A DNA stretch of 33,446 bases from Patescibacteria group bacterium. Lineage in GTDB: Bacteria > Patescibacteriota > Patescibacteriia > UBA1558 > S5-K13. The stretch spans positions 1 to 33,446 of the forward strand of contig JAQUXC010000011.1 in the NCBI GenBank assembly GCA_028692545.1, read 5' to 3'. Shown here in pieces: positions 8,926-16,328 of this stretch. Numbering within the stretch: the stretch's first letter is position 1; each line of letters opens with the position of its first letter. The translations under genes were made by a program, and so were the position numbers. A model generated the notes under the pieces. It saw only the letters and a program-made list of their open reading frames with translations. It was not told where the DNA came from and did not search any database.

Positions 8926-9510
8926 TTATATTTCTTCGTTGTTTAATATTTCATCAAGTTTTTTGTCTAGCTCATTTTGTTCTACTTTTTCTTCTTCTTT
9001 TGAAACTTTTGGCTCTTCTTTTACTGTTTTTTCAGGTATTATATCTTCCTCTTTTTTAACTTCTTCAATTTCAACTTTTTCAGCCTTTTTTTCTTTTATG
9101 GTTTCTTCCGCTCTAGGTTTAGTATTTCTTATTGTATTAGGCTTTCTGTTTTCTTTATCATTATCATTATTGGTTTTTTCTTCTAAATTTTTTGTAATAT
9201 CTAGACCACCAAGAGAAGCTGATTTTTTTATAGTCAAAAATCTTAATATATTTTGATTTAAAGATATTTCTTTTTCTAGTCCTTTTATAGTTTCTGATCC
9301 ACTATTAAATCTTATAGAATAATATACACCTTTACTCATTTTATCTATAAGATAGGTGAATTTTTTTCTTTCAAGATTTTCTTCTAATGTTATTTCTCCA
9401 TTATTTTTGATAATCAAGTTTTTAACAAAGTTTACTACTTCTGAATGTTCATTTTCAGGTAGATTTGCATTGATAATAAATGTTATTTCGTAGTGCTGTT
9501 TTTGACTCAT
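8926..9510 (-). CDS. rpsF: ribosomal protein bS6 with long charged C-terminal extension
   Basis: The first ~100 residues are a normal bS6 (start MSQKQHYEITFIINANLPE, then FTYLIDKMSKGVYYSIRFNSG and NILRFLTIKK). The family is usually about 95-135 residues, whereas this product has 194. The extra ~90 residues are low-complexity, rich in Lys, Glu, Val and Pro, and likely disordered. bS6 binds bS18 on the subunit platform. It is the first gene of rpsF-ssb-rpsR and has a promoter-like site and a palindrome upstream. No frameshift is apparent; the extension continues in frame to a TAA. Confidence 0.95.
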   Translation of the reverse strand: MSQKQHYEITFIINANLPENEHSEVVNFVKNLIIKNNGEITLEENLERKKFTYLIDKMSKGVYYSIRFNSGSETIKGLEKEISLNQNILRFLTIKKSASLGGLDITKNLEEKTNNDNDKENRKPNTIRNTKPRAEETIKEKKAEKVEIEEVKKEEDIIPEKTVKEEPKVSKEEEKVEQNELDKKLDEILNNEEI

Positions 9511-9539
9511 TTTTTTTATTAATTTAGTATAAAAATTAA

Positions 9540-9556
9540 ATTTACTAATAGTAAAT
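9540..9556. promoter_or_regulatory. 17-bp palindrome in the rpsF leader
   Basis: ATTTACTA-A-TAGTAAAT is a perfect inverted repeat 30-46 bases upstream of the rpsF start. It could be an operator or a leader hairpin. The known bS6:bS18 autoregulatory RNA needs a CCG-containing bulge, which is not seen here. Confidence 0.3.
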
Positions 9557-9565
9557 CTATAAAGA

Positions 9566-9594
9566 AACTTAACATTTATTTTACACTAAGTCAA
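9566..9594 (-). promoter_or_regulatory. candidate promoter for rpsF-ssb-rpsR
   Basis: On the minus strand TTGACT (9589-9594) is followed after 17 bases by TAAGTT (9566-9571). The -35 and spacing are good and the -10 is weak. Confidence 0.4.
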
Positions 9595-9639
9595 TAGTGT
9601 TATTGCATTTGTTGGTTTTTGATAAAACTGCAATCAATC

Positions 9640-9668
9640 TTTCAAATAATATATTTTAATGATATTAT
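9640..9668 (+). promoter_or_regulatory. weak candidate promoter for the 9699-12510 genes
   Basis: TTTCAA (9640-9645), a 17-base spacer and TATTAT (9663-9668) lie about 30 bases before the first gene. A/T-rich sequence makes chance matches likely. Confidence 0.3.
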
Positions 9669-9698
9669 TTAGATATAAATAAATTTATCAATAAATTT

Positions 9699-9977
9699 AT
9701 GATGGTTCAAATTACAGACCAAGTTTTTAAACAAAAATCAATAGAAAATTACCTTTCGGAATTAAATGTTCCGGAACAAAAAAGAGAAAAAGCTCTTATG
9801 TCTATAACTGATATGGTTTATGGTAGAAATCAAAGGATTATAGAGATAGAAAAAGAAGTGGATGAGGAAAAAAGAGAAGAAATCGCCAAGATAATAAATG
9901 AAAAAGACTATCTAATTAAACAAAAATTAGAACAAATCATAGATGGTGTAGAAGAGGATATAAGTTATGACTACTAA
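9699..9977 (+). CDS. small hypothetical protein upstream of gpmI
   Basis: This 92-residue, highly charged, mostly helical protein has no membrane segment or recognised motif. Its last 11 bases overlap the start of gpmI, which implies translational coupling and supports it as a real gene. Two consecutive ATG codons open the frame. Nothing in the sequence reveals a role. Confidence 0.7.
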   Translation: MMVQITDQVFKQKSIENYLSELNVPEQKREKALMSITDMVYGRNQRIIEIEKEVDEEKREEIAKIINEKDYLIKQKLEQIIDGVEEDISYDY

Positions 9978-11544
9978 TCCAGTTGTTTTAATTATTTTGG
10001 ATGGTTGGGGAATTACTCAGCCATCAATTGGTAATGCGATATCATTATCAAAGCTTGATTATTGGAATTTATTAATAAAAAATTATCCAACTTTTTTGTT
10101 GCAAGCATCTGGAGAAGCAGTGGGTCTTCCATATGGAGAGATGGGAAATTCAGAAGTGGGACATCTTACCATAGGTTCTGGTCAAATTGTTTTACAAAGT
10201 TTAAATAGAATAAATAGGGAAGTATTAAATGGTGGTTTTTTTAAAAATGAGATTTTATTAAAGACAATGAGTCATGTAAAAAATAGTAATTCTTCACTTC
10301 ATATAATAGGTATGATAGGTACTGGTGGAGTACATTCACATCAGGCTCATTTAGAAGCTCTTATTAAAATGGCTTCAGATAGTAATTTAGAAAGAGTATA
10401 TCTGCATTTGTTTTTGGATGGTAGAGATACGGCAAAAAATAAAGGTTTAGAATTTATAAGAGAACTGGAGAAGACTATTAGATTGTATAATTGTGGTCAA
10501 ATAACTACTTTGTCTGGAAGATTCTATGGAATGGATAGAAATAATAATTGGAATAGAATAAAGTCAAGTTATGATGCAATATTTCACGCTCAAGCAAAAG
10601 AATATTACAATGATCCTATACTTGCTATTCAGAGTTCTTATGCAAAAAATATATTTGATGAAGAATTTAACCCTGTTGTTATAGGTGACAAAGAATCACC
10701 TATTAAGGTTATGGACAATGATGCAATAATATTTTTTAATTTTAGGGCTGATAGAGCAAGACAACTTACTCAAGCAATGTCATTGGATGATTTTTTAGAA
10801 TTTGACAGAGGTGATAGGCCAAAGAATGTGTTTATAAGCACATTTACAGAGTATAAATCAGATTTTCCTGTAGAAGTTGCTTTTAGAAGAAAGGACATAA
10901 ATGATACATTGTGTGAGGTTATCAGTTCTAATAATTTATCTCAGTTACATATTGCAGAAACAGAAAAATATGCTCACGTTACATTTTTTTTTAATGGATT
11001 AAAAGAAGAAAAATTAAAGGGTGAAAATAGAATACTTATTCCTTCTCCAAATGTTGAAACATATGATATGAAACCAGAGATGTCATCACAGGAAATAACT
11101 CAAAATCTTATAAATAGTATAAATAAGAAAGAATTTGATTTTTCCGTTGTAAATTTTGCAAATGCAGATATGGTAGGACATACTGGAAATTTGAGTGCAG
11201 CAAGACAAGCTGTTTTGGAAATAGATAGAAGTTTGTCAAAAATAATACCAGAAGTACTTAGTCAAAATGGCACTGTGTTTGTAACAGCAGATCATGGTAA
11301 TGTAGAAGAGGTAGTGAATTTAAAGACTGGGGAAATTGACAAAGAACATAGTAATTTTCCCGTTCCTTTTATTACTATAAACAATAAAACACATGGCAAG
11401 GGTTATAATCTTAATAATGATATTTTGTATAAACAAGATATTTCTGGAGTATTATCAGATATAGCCCCAACTGTACTTGCAAGATTCAAATTGCGCCCTA
11501 GTTCCAATATGAAGGGGATAGATTTAGTTAGGGGTATATTATAA
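9967..11544 (+). CDS. gpmI: 2,3-bisphosphoglycerate-independent phosphoglycerate mutase
   Basis: The enzyme interconverts 3- and 2-phosphoglycerate in lower glycolysis and uses two Mn2+ ions. The 525-residue length is normal. LDGWG at 11-15 gives the first metal-binding Asp, and GNSEVGH at 60-66 carries the catalytic Ser62. LFLDGRDT, NFRADRARQ, NFANADMVGHTG and VTADHGN are the other conserved metal and substrate motifs. It overlaps the small upstream gene by 11 bases and is followed 18 bases later by a class I aldolase, so both act in glycolysis or gluconeogenesis from one transcript. Confidence 0.97.
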   Translation: MTTNPVVLIILDGWGITQPSIGNAISLSKLDYWNLLIKNYPTFLLQASGEAVGLPYGEMGNSEVGHLTIGSGQIVLQSLNRINREVLNGGFFKNEILLKTMSHVKNSNSSLHIIGMIGTGGVHSHQAHLEALIKMASDSNLERVYLHLFLDGRDTAKNKGLEFIRELEKTIRLYNCGQITTLSGRFYGMDRNNNWNRIKSSYDAIFHAQAKEYYNDPILAIQSSYAKNIFDEEFNPVVIGDKESPIKVMDNDAIIFFNFRADRARQLTQAMSLDDFLEFDRGDRPKNVFISTFTEYKSDFPVEVAFRRKDINDTLCEVISSNNLSQLHIAETEKYAHVTFFFNGLKEEKLKGENRILIPSPNVETYDMKPEMSSQEITQNLINSINKKEFDFSVVNFANADMVGHTGNLSAARQAVLEIDRSLSKIIPEVLSQNGTVFVTADHGNVEEVVNLKTGEIDKEHSNFPVPFITINNKTHGKGYNLNNDILYKQDISGVLSDIAPTVLARFKLRPSSNMKGIDLVRGIL

Positions 11545-11562
11545 AAAATAACATAACTTTGT

Positions 11563-12510
11563 ATGTACGACAGAGTAAAAAATAAAATGCAAAACAAAAA
11601 TATGAAAAAAAAAGTTTTAAAAAAAATAACAAGTAGAGACGTACTAATACCATTAGATGTTCCTATTTTAAAAAGAAAAGAATATGTTAATAATTATTTA
11701 AAAATAACAAGAAATAGTGGAAGACTTATGCTTTTTGCAGGTGATCAAAAAATAGAGCATTTAAATGATGATTTTTATGGAGAAAATATTAGTGATGAAG
11801 ATGCTAGTCCAGAACACTTATTCAGGATTGCATCAAAGGCAAAAATAGGAGTTTTTGCAACTCAGCTTGGTCTTATAGCAAGATACGGAATGGATTATAA
11901 AAATATTCCTTATCTTGTTAAATTAAATGGTAAGAGTAATCTGGTAAGAAAAGAACAAGAAGATCCAATAAGTAGACAGTTTACAGAGCTAAAAGATGTT
12001 GTAGAATTTAAAAGACAAAACAAATTAAACATTTTGGGTGTTGGTTATACAATATATTTGGGAAGTGAATATGAAGCAGAAATGCTTGTAGAAGCATCTA
12101 GTATTATAAACGATGCCCACCAAGAGGGTCTTGTAGTAGTTTTATGGATTTATCCAAGGGGTAAAGCGATAAAGGTAGAAAAAGATGTTCATCTTATAGC
12201 AGGGGCAACTGGTGTTGCATCATGTCTTGGTGCTGATTTTGTAAAAGTAATATATCCTGATTTAGAAGGAGAGCCAAGCCCTGAAATGATAAAAGAAATA
12301 ATTAGCGCTTCTGGTAGAACAAAGGTTGTTTTTTCTGGGGGTGAGTCTATGAGTAGAGAATTGTTTTTGAAAAGACTTATTTATCAATTGGAAAATGGTG
12401 CTATGGGGGCTGCTATTGGTAGAAATATTCATCAAAAGAGTTTAAAAGATGCAGTGGAAATATGTAATGATGTTTATTCTATTATTGTAGAGGGCAAAAC
12501 CACATTTTAG
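11563..12510 (+). CDS. fbaB: class I fructose-bisphosphate aldolase (FbaB/DeoC type)
   Basis: This is an archaeal/FbaB-type Schiff-base aldolase that cleaves or forms fructose 1,6-bisphosphate. GRLMLFAGDQKIEHLNDDF near residues 53-71 is the N-terminal signature. GADFVKVIYPD supplies the likely Schiff-base Lys (residue 228), and VVFSGGES binds phosphate. Three in-frame ATG codons (11563, 11587, 11602) are possible starts; none has a Shine-Dalgarno, and the family core begins well after them, so the exact N-terminus is open. It follows gpmI by 18 bases. Confidence 0.9.
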   Translation: MYDRVKNKMQNKNMKKKVLKKITSRDVLIPLDVPILKRKEYVNNYLKITRNSGRLMLFAGDQKIEHLNDDFYGENISDEDASPEHLFRIASKAKIGVFATQLGLIARYGMDYKNIPYLVKLNGKSNLVRKEQEDPISRQFTELKDVVEFKRQNKLNILGVGYTIYLGSEYEAEMLVEASSIINDAHQEGLVVVLWIYPRGKAIKVEKDVHLIAGATGVASCLGADFVKVIYPDLEGEPSPEMIKEIISASGRTKVVFSGGESMSRELFLKRLIYQLENGAMGAAIGRNIHQKSLKDAVEICNDVYSIIVEGKTTF

Positions 12511-12511
12511 C

Positions 12512-12554
12512 TTTACATCTTCATGGGGGGGGGTGATAAAATATATTATATAAT
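12512..12554 (+). promoter_or_regulatory. candidate promoter with a G9 tract in its spacer
   Basis: TTTACA (12512-12517) is separated by exactly 17 bases from GATAAA (12535-12540), and nine consecutive G (12525-12533) lie inside the spacer. A perfect TATAAT also occurs at 12549-12554, but without a -35 at normal distance. The site precedes a secreted surface protein gene. Confidence 0.4.
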
Positions 12555-12613
12555 AATATACATCACAATTTATATAAATATTAATAAAATCATTAATTAA
12601 TTTTTAAACATTT

Positions 12614-13666
12614 ATGGTTAAAGCAAAACAATTAATCAAAACAAATATTTCATTTTTTGTATTTATTTTATCTTTTTTATTGGCAAATCAATCATTTGCA
12701 TCTGTTAATTTCGGATCAATAGATAATACAAACAAATATGCATACAATGAAAATACTGGATGGATAAATTTTAAAGATGCAAATAGTGATATCTATATAT
12801 CAGATACACAGCTTACTGGATATGCATATAGTGAAAATACAGGATGGATATCACTAAATTGTTCTAATACTAATACATGTAATGATAATAATTACAAAGT
12901 ATCAAATACAGAAAGTGGAGTATTAGGCGGTTATGCGTATAGTGAAAATGCAGGATGGATAAATTTTACAGGAGTTACAATAAACACAAATGGTGAATTT
13001 ACTGGCTATGCATATGGAGAGAATATTGGATATATATCAATGAATTGTTTAAATACTGATACATGTGATGATAATAATTATAAAGTATCAACTGACTGGA
13101 TTCCAAAATCAGTAAGACCATCATCAGGATCACTGGGTGGAGGATGGAGTAACAATACAAACAATAACAACAATCAGAATAATAATGATAATGAAAATAA
13201 TAACAATGAAGAACAAAATAATAATGATAATGAAGAAAACAATAATAATGAAGAAGATAACACTAACAATAATGAAGTAAATAAGGTATGGAAAACTGGT
13301 AAGTGGGTAAAAACAGAGGATAGTAGTACGGTCTACTTTGTAGATACTGACAATATCAGACATTCATATGTAAATGAAAAAATATGGTATTCGTACTTTA
13401 ATGATGACTTTTCATTTGTTAGTACAATAACTAAAGAAGAACTAGCTACTTATACACTAGGAAAGAATGTTCCATACAATGTAGGAATACTATTTAAAAT
13501 ACCAACTGTTCCAAAAGTATATCTAGTAGGAAGTAACGGAACTATACGATGGATAAAGACAGAAGAAAAAGCAATAGAGTTATATGGAAAAGATTGGAAT
13601 AAGCTAGTTCATGATCTACCAGATGAATTGTTTGGAGATTATACTGAAGGAACATCAATAGAGTAA
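12614..13666 (+). CDS. secreted surface protein with GYAYSENTGW repeats
   Basis: Residues 1-30 are a signal peptide (basic start, hydrophobic core, likely cut after NQSFA). Four repeats follow (about 35-170), each built on (G/K)YAY-x-EN-x-G(W/Y)I; two end in a Cys-containing NC...TC(N/D)DNNYKVS unit. Residues about 180-220 are a low-complexity Asn/Glu linker. The rest resembles tandem surface domains common in CPR proteins, with the pattern VY-LV-GSNGTIRWI-TEE-A and a closing DY-EGTSI. The same type of domain is seen in the L,D-transpeptidase at 21837-23033, suggesting a shared place in the cell envelope. No membrane anchor is visible at the C-terminus. Confidence 0.8.
   Translation: MVKAKQLIKTNISFFVFILSFLLANQSFASVNFGSIDNTNKYAYNENTGWINFKDANSDIYISDTQLTGYAYSENTGWISLNCSNTNTCNDNNYKVSNTESGVLGGYAYSENAGWINFTGVTINTNGEFTGYAYGENIGYISMNCLNTDTCDDNNYKVSTDWIPKSVRPSSGSLGGGWSNNTNNNNNQNNNDNENNNNEEQNNNDNEENNNNEEDNTNNNEVNKVWKTGKWVKTEDSSTVYFVDTDNIRHSYVNEKIWYSYFNDDFSFVSTITKEELATYTLGKNVPYNVGILFKIPTVPKVYLVGSNGTIRWIKTEEKAIELYGKDWNKLVHDLPDELFGDYTEGTSIE
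13149..13283 (+). repeat. low-complexity Asn/Glu codon repeat
   Basis: AAT/AAC/GAA triplet-rich tract encodes the N/E linker of the surface protein. Its repetitive triplets could change length by slippage without breaking the frame. Confidence 0.6.
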
Positions 13667-13714
13667 TCAACAAATAATTAATTAATATATATATAAATAA
13701 ATAATAATAACAAT

Positions 13715-13755
13715 ATGAAACCCATTAGATAGTACAACCTATTTATGGATTTCAA
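13715..13755 (+). promoter_or_regulatory. leader hairpin with mini-ORF MKPIR, copy 1
   Basis: The element opens ATG AAA CCC ATT AGA TAG, a five-codon mini-ORF. It folds as a hairpin: GAAA/TTTC, one mismatch, CCAT/ATGG, a bulged T, then AGATAG/CTATTT around a short loop. A second copy with the same peptide and fold lies at 29865-29902 upstream of trpS. AACCCATTAGATA (13719-13731) is also a perfect inverted complement of 13806-13818 within the following gene. Confidence 0.45.
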
Positions 13756-13792
13756 TTAATAATAACAATAATAAATAACAAAACATAACAAT

Positions 13793-14647
13793 ATGAAAAA
13801 AATCATATCTAATGGGTTGAAAACAAAACAAATATTAAAAAACATTTCATTTGCAGTACTAGTAATGCTTATCACATTTAGTATTACAAAAGCAGGAGAC
13901 CTGTTTCCAGCAGGAACATCAGTATCATCTACATTCTATACATTAGGAGATATTTACACTAAATTAACAGATAACACAAGTAGTGCAGACGAAGGAGATC
14001 ATGATCTTACATCATCAGCCACACCAGCATCTACATTTCACACACTAAAAGAGATATATGAAGCAATACCAGATATTGATTCAAGTAAGATACTATATGG
14101 TACAAGATATATGGGGGTAGGTGGTACTGCATATCCATCACAACCACTAAAAACAGGTCAGACAAAATGTTATGATCCAAGTAGTGCTACGGGAGATGAA
14201 ATTCCTTGTTCTGGCACAGGTCAAGACGGTGAATATCAAATAGGTCAAGCAATGAGCTATACCACAACAACTAATACAGTATTAGATAATTCAACAGGTC
14301 TAATGTGGAAGAAATGCAGTGAAGGATTAAGTGGTAATAATTGTGAAACTGGTACTGCTACAACACATACTTTTGCTCAGGCAATTACTATATGTGAAAA
14401 TGACGAAACTGATGGATATACGGATTGGAGATTACCAAACATAAAAGAATTATTAACATTAGTAGATTTTGGTAAATCAAACCCAGCCATTGATATAACC
14501 GCTTTTCCAGCAACAGTCAGTGAGTACTATTGGTCATCTACTACATATCTTGATAGTCCGCGCATCGCTTGGAGCGTCTATTTCTATGATGGCGGCACCG
14601 GCAACGGCGGTAAGGGTAATGAGGGCTATGTTCGTTGCACCCGATGA
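13793..14647 (+). CDS. secreted DUF1566 (Lcl-type) protein, likely diversity-generating retroelement target
   Basis: A signal peptide covers about residues 1-35 (ends near ITKAG). Two short repeats follow, with the pattern STF-TL-(D/E)IY, near residues 45-90. Residues about 160-284 form a DUF1566/Lcl-type domain: VLDNSTGLMWKKC, FAQAITICEN, DWRLPNIKELLTLVD, YYWSSTTY, and the closing GYVRCTR. DUF1566 domains have a C-type-lectin-like fold that displays variable residues and are known targets of diversity-generating retroelements. The last ~95 bases are far richer in G+C than the rest, with codons that fit NNY substitutions of AAY. It is the only recognised gene in the window ending in TGA. No reverse transcriptase or template repeat is seen in the window. 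A surface-exposed ligand-binding protein is the likely role. Confidence 0.85.
   Translation: MKKIISNGLKTKQILKNISFAVLVMLITFSITKAGDLFPAGTSVSSTFYTLGDIYTKLTDNTSSADEGDHDLTSSATPASTFHTLKEIYEAIPDIDSSKILYGTRYMGVGGTAYPSQPLKTGQTKCYDPSSATGDEIPCSGTGQDGEYQIGQAMSYTTTTNTVLDNSTGLMWKKCSEGLSGNNCETGTATTHTFAQAITICENDETDGYTDWRLPNIKELLTLVDFGKSNPAIDITAFPATVSEYYWSSTTYLDSPRIAWSVYFYDGGTGNGGKGNEGYVRCTR
14552..14647 (+). other. putative DGR variable region
   Basis: From GAT AGT CCG to the stop, the sequence switches to high GC. Codons at the probable display positions are AGT, CGC, ATC, AGC, TAT, GGC, GGC, GGC, GGT and GGT, all with C or T in third place, as expected if AAC or AAT codons in a template were changed at A. 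The end (GGCTATGTTCGTTGCACC) would be the constant initiation-of-homing side. The assignment rests on pattern; no template copy is in the window. Confidence 0.65.
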
Positions 14648-14744
14648 ATCCCGTGAGATAGTCTTATTAATATCGCCATTTTTCGTTTAGATTCATATGG
14701 TATTAAAATATCAATACATCGATAATTCGTGTATCTCACGGGAT
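14648..14744. repeat. 13-bp inverted repeat directly after the variable region
   Basis: ATCCCGTGAGATA (14648-14660) and TATCTCACGGGAT (14732-14744) are perfect inverted copies with a 71-base loop. The first arm begins at the end of the target gene, where retroelement targets often carry hairpin or cruciform DNA, although those usually have short loops. It could also be a terminator-like fold. Confidence 0.5.
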
Positions 14745-14759
14745 GAATTCCCTGAATTT

Positions 14760-14784
14760 TCCCATCCCGCTAAGCGGGATGGGA
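14760..14784. repeat. perfect 11-bp hairpin with TAA loop
   Basis: TCCCATCCCGC and GCGGGATGGGA flank a 3-base loop. No T run follows, so a simple terminator is doubtful. Its position about 115 bases after the target gene and its stem length are reminiscent of the cruciform that aids retrohoming in DGRs. Confidence 0.6.
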
Positions 14785-14812
14785 TTGATTATCTGATTAT
14801 TTGATTATTTTA

Positions 14813-14837
14813 TCCCACCCCCAGGGCGGGTTTTTAT
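14813..14837 (+). terminator. candidate terminator
   Basis: CCCACCC and GGGCGGG pair with one mismatch around a CCA loop and are followed by TTTTTATTT. The promoter of the next gene begins right after it. Confidence 0.5.
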
Positions 14838-14866
14838 TTGACAAAATATAGTTTTGGGTATATACT
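14838..14866 (+). promoter_or_regulatory. strong sigma70-type promoter for DUF5320 gene
   Basis: TTGACA (14838-14843), 17 bases, TATACT (14861-14866). It leaves a leader of roughly 120 bases before the start at 14996, in which CAGC-TTA-GCTG can form a small hairpin. A role in regulation by the leader is not shown. Confidence 0.7.
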
Positions 14867-14995
14867 CATAATATAGCTTAGATTTTTTGAATAGCTATCA
14901 ATAAATTTTAGCTATGTTAATAAATAATCCCGCAAATCGAGTTTAACCAGCTTAGCTGTTTTTAACTTTAAAAAACGGGACAGGAGAAAAAATAT

Positions 14996-15202
14996 ATGCC
15001 AAAATATGATGGAACAGGTCCTATGGGACAAGGTCCTATGACTGGTAGAGGTATGGGAAATTGTAATTCTTTTCGTTCAGGTTTTCCTTGTCGTGGTCTT
15101 AGATTTTTAAACAGACAAAATCCTAAAAATCTAGAAGACTATAGAGATGAATTGAAAGAAGAATTATCTTATGTAGAAAATGAGATAAAGGACTCCAAAT
15201 AA
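14996..15202 (+). CDS. DUF5320-type small protein
   Basis: The 68-residue protein opens with PKYDGTGPMGQGPMTGRGMGNC, the Gly/Met-rich signature of DUF5320, and continues with a second Cys and a helical charged tail. Family members often sit beside iron-sulfur or NifX-like proteins and DUF134 genes; here DUF134 is 100 bases downstream. The function is not known. Unlike most genes here it has a Shine-Dalgarno (AGGAG, 9 bases before ATG) and its own strong promoter and terminator. Confidence 0.88.
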   Translation: MPKYDGTGPMGQGPMTGRGMGNCNSFRSGFPCRGLRFLNRQNPKNLEDYRDELKEELSYVENEIKDSK

Positions 15203-15210
15203 TAGACAAA

Positions 15211-15245
15211 AGGAGAAAAGGGGTTTTTGCCTCTTTTCTTTTTGT
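15211..15245 (+). terminator. intrinsic terminator after DUF5320 gene
   Basis: GAAAAGGGGT and GCCTCTTTTC pair (two wobble pairs) and are followed by a T-rich run. Confidence 0.75.
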
Positions 15246-15300
15246 AAAATTTTTATTATTATACGAATATATATTTATATCTTTTTAATTTACAAATTAT

Positions 15301-15576
15301 ATGTCAAGACCAAGATTATGTAGAAAAGTAAGCACAAAAGCTGTTTCAAAATATTTCAAACCCCAAGGAATTCCTATGAGAAATTTGGATATTGTTTTTT
15401 TGTCTCATGAAGAAATAGAAGCGCTTAATTTGAAAAATATAAAAAATTTGGATCAAATAGAATCAGCAAAAAAAATGAATACATCACAGAGTACATTTCA
15501 AAGAATTTTGTCATCAGCTTACAAAAAAATAAGTGATGCTATGTTAAATGGAAAAGCAATAAAAATTAAAGATTAA
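15301..15576 (+). CDS. DUF134 (UPF0251) helix-turn-helix protein
   Basis: The 91-residue product matches the family from start to end: SRPRLCRK near the N-terminus, YFKPQGIPM, LSHEEIEALNLKN, and the helix-turn-helix QIESAKKMNTSQSTFQRILSSAYKKISDAML, then GKAIKIK. DUF134 proteins are thought to be DNA-binding regulators, often near metal or DUF5320 genes. It is followed after six bases by a ZIP metal transporter, so it may control or share expression with it. The start ATG lies after an A/T-rich gap without Shine-Dalgarno. Confidence 0.88.
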   Translation: MSRPRLCRKVSTKAVSKYFKPQGIPMRNLDIVFLSHEEIEALNLKNIKNLDQIESAKKMNTSQSTFQRILSSAYKKISDAMLNGKAIKIKD

Positions 15577-15582
15577 AAATTT

Positions 15583-16323
15583 ATGAGTACATTTTATCTT
15601 ATATTATTTTCTACACTTTGCGTGAGTATGATTTCTTTATCTGGTGTACTTGTTTTGTTTTTTAAGGAAAATATTTTGCGAAAAATAATTCTTTTTTTGG
15701 TTGCATTTTCTGCAGGAGCACTTATGGGTGGAGCATTATTTCATTTATTACCAGAAGCTATAGAAATAATGGATAATAGTTTTATGGTGTATGTTTGGAT
15801 TATGATAGGATTTTCTACATTTTTCTTTTTGGAGCAATTTATACATTGGCATCATTGTCACAAATTGCCAAGTGAACACAAAGAGCCATTTACGTATTTG
15901 GTGCTTATATCCGACTCTGTTCATAATTTTATAGATGGAACTGTCATAGCCAGTGCATTTATTGTAGATATAAAAGTTGGTATTGCTACTTGGATAGCTG
16001 TAATGTTGCATGAGTTTCCTCAAGAGCTTGGGGATTTTGGGGTACTTATTCATGGTGGTTGGAGTAAAATAAAAGCTTTAATTTTTAATTTCACATCATC
16101 TTTTACAGTTATAATTGGTGCTATGTTTGTATATTTTACTTCTAGTAGTTTGAGCCTTGTGTTTCTGTTGCCATTTGCATCTGGAAGTTTTATCTATATT
16201 GCTGCGTCAGATCTTATCCCAGAGATAAAGCTTCATCCTGATAAAAAAAATAGTATTTTTTATTTTTTATTTTTTGTATTGGGTATATCTTTTACATTAA
16301 TTATAAAACTTATAGATTTTTAA
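15583..16323 (+). CDS. ZIP family metal (zinc) transporter
   Basis: This integral membrane protein of 246 residues has about eight segments. Two metal-site motifs are clear: HNFIDG (114-119) in the fourth segment and HEFPQELGDFG (143-153) in the fifth, both hallmark ZIP sequences. A histidine-bearing stretch, HWHHCHK (88-94), lies in a loop. ZIP proteins move Zn2+ or other divalent metals into the cytoplasm. It follows the DUF134 gene by six bases and ends just before a separate promoter. Confidence 0.93.
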   Translation: MSTFYLILFSTLCVSMISLSGVLVLFFKENILRKIILFLVAFSAGALMGGALFHLLPEAIEIMDNSFMVYVWIMIGFSTFFFLEQFIHWHHCHKLPSEHKEPFTYLVLISDSVHNFIDGTVIASAFIVDIKVGIATWIAVMLHEFPQELGDFGVLIHGGWSKIKALIFNFTSSFTVIIGAMFVYFTSSSLSLVFLLPFASGSFIYIAASDLIPEIKLHPDKKNSIFYFLFFVLGISFTLIIKLIDF

Positions 16324-16328
16324 TTTTG

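Noticed and set aside
9699-9977. DGR accessory protein (Avd)
   Set aside because: Small and helical, but coupled to gpmI and shows no Avd-like pattern; far from the target gene.
13130-13363. Minus-strand hydrophobic open frame
   Set aside because: Antisense of the Asn/Glu repeat, which gives an Ile/Val-rich artefact.
14648-14995. DGR template repeat next to the target gene
   Set aside because: The constant end sequence of the variable region does not recur here or elsewhere in the window by eye.
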